A stretch of 64,000 nt of DNA from Candidatus Hebobacterum abditum (GTDB lineage: Bacteria; Armatimonadota; Hebobacteria; Hebobacterales; Hebobacteraceae), in contig JALGXW010000012.1 of assembly GCA_029821875.1 (NCBI GenBank), forward strand, positions 62,001 through 126,000. The letters run 5' to 3'. The notes under the pieces are model-generated. The model was not told where the DNA came from and ran no database searches. It saw only the letters and a program-made list of their open reading frames with translations. Position numbers and translations under genes: made by a program. This document shows positions 61,141 to 64,000 of this stretch, one piece after another; the first letter of the stretch is position 1; every line of letters begins with the position of its first letter.

Positions 61141-62409
61141 CTACTTGGACTCTTTGCTGAGCTCTCTCTGGACCCACTTGAGGAACTCGGTGTTCGAGGA
61201 GGTCTTGCGCAAGCCAGTCAGGAGCAGCTCTGTCGCCTGTGTCGTGTCCAGGGCATTGAGGACGCGCCGGAGTTGGTACACACGCTGGAGCTCCTCATCG
61301 GAGAAGAGCAGCTCCTGGTGTCGAGTGCCCGACCTCTGGATGTCAATGGCCGGGAAGATGCCTCGGTCCGCCATCGAGCGGTCGAGGACCAGCTCCTGGT
61401 TGCCGGTTGCCTTGAATTCCTCGAAGATCATGTCGTCCATGCGGCTGCCCGTCTCCACAAGCGCGGTGGCGATGACCGTGAGGCTCCCGCCCTCCTCTAT
61501 GTTGCGCGCCGAGGCGAAGAATCGCTTTGGCCTATAGAGGGCGCTGGGGTCCAGGCCGCCAGATAGAGTTCGGCCGCTTGGCGCAACCGTGAGGTTCGAC
61601 GCACGCGCGAGCCGAGTGAGAGAATCGAGCAGCACCAGAACGTCTCGACCCGCCTCGACCAGTCGCTTCGCATGCTCCAGCACTATCTCCTGAAGCTTGA
61701 GATGATTCTCGGGCACCTCGTCGAAGGTGGAGGCCGCCACCTGCCCGTCGACAGATCTTCGGATGTCGGTGACCTCTTCCGGGCGCTCGTCTATGAGGAG
61801 AACAAGAAGATAGACCTCGGGGTGGTTCGTCGTGCAGCTGTTGGCGATCAGCTTCAGCAGGGTCGTCTTTCCCGCCTTTGGGGGAGACACAATCAGGCCG
61901 CGCTGGCCCTTGCCTATCGGGGCGACGATATCGATGAACCGCCCGTCCACGTTGTCGGGACCCGTCTCCATCTGCAGACGTTCAGACGGGTAGACGGGGG
62001 TGAGTTCGTCAAACGTCGTACGCTTCCGGATCGCCTCGGGCGCGAGCCCGTTCACGGCCTCCAGCTTCAGGAGGCTGCGGTAGCGCTCGCCGCTCTTTGG
62101 TGGGCGGACCGCTCCGACGACCGTGTCGCCGGTCTTCAAAGCGAACCGCTTCACTTGAGACTGCGAAACGTAGATGTCCTGCTGGCTTGGCAGGAAGTTG
62201 CGCACGCGAAGGAAGCCATACCCCTCCGGCAGAACCTCGAGTACCCCCTGGGTCCACATGAGGCCGTTCTGCTCGGCCTGTGCCTGCATGATCTGCAGAA
62301 GAAGATCGCGCTTGTGCAGCTTCTCGTAGTCGTCGAGGGAGAGCTCTTTCGCGATCTCGTGGAGGTCGTCCAGCGACTTCTCTTCGAGCTTCGTCAGTTC
62401 CAGAACCAT
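61141..62409 (-). CDS. rho: Transcription termination factor Rho
   Basis: 422 residues, near the standard length. An N-terminal helical domain (1-50) precedes a cold-shock RNA-binding domain with GYGFLRVRNFLPSQQDIYVS (about 62-82). The ATPase has Walker A PPKAGKTTLL, the Q-loop region, the R-loop and arginine finger segments, and the C-terminal TGNQELVLDRSMADRGIFPA typical of Rho. ATG start. The transcript starts near 62648, giving a leader of about 240 nt. Confidence 0.98.
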   Translation of the reverse strand: MVLELTKLEEKSLDDLHEIAKELSLDDYEKLHKRDLLLQIMQAQAEQNGLMWTQGVLEVLPEGYGFLRVRNFLPSQQDIYVSQSQVKRFALKTGDTVVGAVRPPKSGERYRSLLKLEAVNGLAPEAIRKRTTFDELTPVYPSERLQMETGPDNVDGRFIDIVAPIGKGQRGLIVSPPKAGKTTLLKLIANSCTTNHPEVYLLVLLIDERPEEVTDIRRSVDGQVAASTFDEVPENHLKLQEIVLEHAKRLVEAGRDVLVLLDSLTRLARASNLTVAPSGRTLSGGLDPSALYRPKRFFASARNIEEGGSLTVIATALVETGSRMDDMIFEEFKATGNQELVLDRSMADRGIFPAIDIQRSGTRHQELLFSDEELQRVYQLRRVLNALDTTQATELLLTGLRKTSSNTEFLKWVQRELSKESK

Positions 62410-62654
62410 TTCCTCATTCCCCCTACGCGGCGCGGAAGCTGTGGCGGGTCATCCGAGGACCGGAGCATCTCTCGTTGCCGGGCTGCCCGTTCGGCGTTCG
62501 GCAGCTTCGCGCTACGGCAGTGGGATAGCTACCTTACATCTGGAGAATGCCGGGATGTAATTCTCCGCGTGCCGGTTCCAGCCAGCTTCTGTGCGGGGTC
62601 AGACTTTGGAGTCGGGACACGGGTGCCCAGAGCAGGGCATTGAACACCAAGCGC

Positions 62655-62683
62655 ATTATACCACAATCCCCAAGCCATGTACA
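62655..62683 (-). promoter_or_regulatory. rho promoter
   Basis: On the minus strand: TGTACA (62683-62678), a 17-bp spacer and TATAAT (62660-62655). The interval 62410-62654 is an untranslated leader with no ORF that I would call. Confidence 0.55.
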
Positions 62684-62707
62684 CAGGCGAAGAGGCATTT
62701 TTGCGGG

Positions 62708-63277
62708 CTATTCCTCGAGTTCATCGGGCGGCGTGCCGCGACCGGCGTAGATCTCCGGCTTCAAGATGCCGATCAGCGGCAGGTTGCGGTAGCCCTGGGC
62801 GAAGTCGAGGCCGTAGCCAACCACGAAGGCATCCGGCACCTGGAAGCCAAGGTAATCGGCCTTTGCCTCGATGCGGCGCCTACTTGGCTTGTCCAGCAGA
62901 GCAACGACCTTGACGCTCGCCGGCTTCCGTGCCCGTATGGTATCCAGCAAGTAGTGGAGTGTGAGCCCGGTGTCTATGATGTCCTCGACGATGAGAACAT
63001 GTCTGCTCTCCACATTGGTTTCCAGGTCCTTCATGATGCGGAACACGCCGCTCGATGATGTGTCCTTGCCGTAGCTGGACCAGGCGACGAAGTCGACGGT
63101 GCAGTCGAGGTCGAGCCGCCTCATCAGGTCAGCAAGGAAGACGAACGCACCGTTCAGCACGCCGACGAGCACCGGGTGCTTGTCCCGGTAGTCGCGTGAG
63201 ATCTGAGCCGCCAACTCGTCGACCTTCTCCTGGATCTGCTCCTCGCTGATGAGCACTTCCTTGATGTCGGACATCAT
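62708..63277 (-). CDS. hpt: Hypoxanthine phosphoribosyltransferase
   Basis: 189 residues. The PRPP motif is VLIVEDIIDTGLTLHYLL; VLVGVLNGAFVFLADLMRRL is the N-terminal loop, DFVAWSSYGKDTSSSG the flexible catalytic loop, and PDAFVVGYGLDFAQGYRNLP the base-binding end. It salvages hypoxanthine or guanine to IMP or GMP. The first of two adjacent ATGs at 63277 is 7 nt after GAGGTG. It lies 11 nt after guaA, forming a purine unit with it. Confidence 0.96.
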   Translation of the reverse strand: MMSDIKEVLISEEQIQEKVDELAAQISRDYRDKHPVLVGVLNGAFVFLADLMRRLDLDCTVDFVAWSSYGKDTSSSGVFRIMKDLETNVESRHVLIVEDIIDTGLTLHYLLDTIRARKPASVKVVALLDKPSRRRIEAKADYLGFQVPDAFVVGYGLDFAQGYRNLPLIGILKPEIYAGRGTPPDELEE

Positions 63278-63288
63278 GGCAGAGCACC

Positions 63289-64000
63289 TCATTCCCATTC
63301 AATCGTCGCGGGTGGCTTGGAGCTTATGTCGTAGACGACGCGGTTGATCCCTGGGACCTCGTTGATGATGCGCGTGCTGATGCGCGACAGCACTTCGTAG
63401 GGAAGCTGCGCCCAGTCCGCCGTCATTGCGTCGTCGCCCGTGACAGCACGCAAGACCATCGTGCTTGCGTACGTGCGCTGATCCCCCATGACTCCCACGC
63501 TCTTTATGGGCGCGAGCACGCCGAAGCACTGGAAGAGACGGCGATACAGACCTGCCGCCATGATCTCGTCGATGACTATCGCGTCGGCCTCGCGCAGGGT
63601 GTCGAGTCTCTCCGGCGTTATCTCGCCTATCACCCGGATGGCGAGGCCGGGGCCGGGGAAGGGATGGCGCCACACGATCTCGTCTGGCAGCTCCAGCTCC
63701 TCCCCCACCGCCCTCACTTCGTCCTTGAACAGGTAACGGAGGGGCTCGACAAGCTCCAGCTTCAGCGTCTCGGGCAGGCCGCCGACATTGTGATGGGTCT
63801 TGATGCGCGCCGCCTGTCGGGTCCCACTCTCGATGACGTCGGGGTAGAGAGTCCCCTGGGCGAGGAACTGCACGTCGCCGAGCTTCCTCGCCTCCTCCTC
63901 CAGAACGTTGGCGTACTCATCCCCAATGATGCGGCGCTTCTCTTCCGGGTCAACCACATCGCTGAGCCGTGTCAGGAAGCGGTCCTGCGCCTGAACATGG
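63289..64000 (-). CDS. guaA: GMP synthase, C-terminal part (cut by window edge)
   Basis: About 237 codons are present; the 5' part lies beyond the window. Visible sequence starts [20 protein letters not shown], then [38 protein letters not shown], the dimerisation domain [33 protein letters not shown] and the terminal family motif [10 protein letters not shown]. GuaA aminates XMP to GMP. The reading frame is open to the window end. Confidence 0.97.
   Translation of the reverse strand, partial: HVQAQDRFLTRLSDVVDPEEKRRIIGDEYANVLEEEARKLGDVQFLAQGTLYPDVIESGTRQAARIKTHHNVGGLPETLKLELVEPLRYLFKDEVRAVGEELELPDEIVWRHPFPGPGLAIRVIGEITPERLDTLREADAIVIDEIMAAGLYRRLFQCFGVLAPIKSVGVMGDQRTYASTMVLRAVTGDDAMTADWAQLPYEVLSRISTRIINEVPGINRVVYDISSKPPATIEWE

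Noticed and set aside
61672-62643. 323-codon plus-strand open frame opposite rho
   Set aside because: Shadow of rho extending into its leader; no recognisable motif.
1-64000. tRNA, rRNA, CRISPR arrays, replication origin
   Set aside because: No characteristic T-arm sequences, regularly spaced repeats, DnaA-box clusters or rRNA segments were noticed. A tRNAscan/Infernal run would be decisive.

Overview
This is a GC-rich stretch of bacterial chromosome, almost fully coding, with short gaps and many stop/start overlaps. No rRNA, tRNA, CRISPR array, transposase or integrase was recognised. The content suggests a diderm bacterium with an S-layer: a secretin-like protein, three SLH domains on a secreted beta-helix protein, MurJ and FtsZ. 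Two uroporphyrinogen-decarboxylase-fold proteins of the MtaA/CmuA type, a creatininase-family protein, a DUF6599-type protein and a YfhO-type protein point to an uncultured lineage such as Armatimonadota or a relative. That placement is inference and was not tested.

Layout. 0.1-6 kb: a URO-D-fold protein, a secreted DUF6599-like protein, a nucleotidyltransferase, a zinc alcohol dehydrogenase, a methyltransferase and OsmC. 4.4-12 kb: the intact yifB/comM gene (10484-12016) plus three detached pieces of its 3' part (4465-4560, 5963-6088, 7518-7907), all on the same strand and separated by unrelated genes (methyltransferase and OsmC, radical SAM/SPASM, a lone secretin). 12.3-16.7 kb: a beta-helix/SLH exoprotein, YraN, a creatininase-family protein and a small zinc-ribbon membrane protein between two copies of an ~86-bp direct repeat. 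16.8-25.7 kb: a long co-directional run murJ-lepA-hemW-(MRGG-repeat PKD protein)-pyrK-pyrD-URO-D, beginning at a promoter that should give a leaderless murJ mRNA. 25.8-33.5 kb: a MEDS-domain protein, two TPR proteins, a polytopic membrane protein that may use an AUC start, an iron-sulfur flavoprotein, a B12-type radical SAM protein and an APH(6)-type kinase. 33.5-36.9 kb: an ArsR-controlled operon for a Cys-rich small protein, a CSC-motif permease, two thioredoxin-fold proteins and CcdA. 37-39 kb: a phosphate-type binding lipoprotein and a phosphoesterase.

39.2-48.9 kb is a six-gene unit with its own promoter and a terminator-like hairpin. It encodes a 1571-residue protein that joins a catalytically degenerate M28 peptidase-like ectodomain to an FtsX-type ABC permease, an OPT-family transporter, an unrecognised protein, a PqqD-family protein, a second minimal ABC permease and a LolD/MacB-type ATPase. 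This is the best candidate for an undescribed system, plausibly peptide or lipopeptide export and recycling. The yifB-fragment region is the other main candidate.

49-64 kb: a division and housekeeping block (SPOR protein, GrpE, FtsZ), an APC permease with a homocysteine S-methyltransferase, a methylthiopurine-type nucleoside phosphorylase, DprA, a YfhO-like protein, then rho-bifunctional nuclease-DAHP synthase-methyltransferase behind a long rho leader, and guaA-hpt, with guaA cut by the window edge. Most promoters seen by eye are sigma70-like with 17-18 bp spacers.
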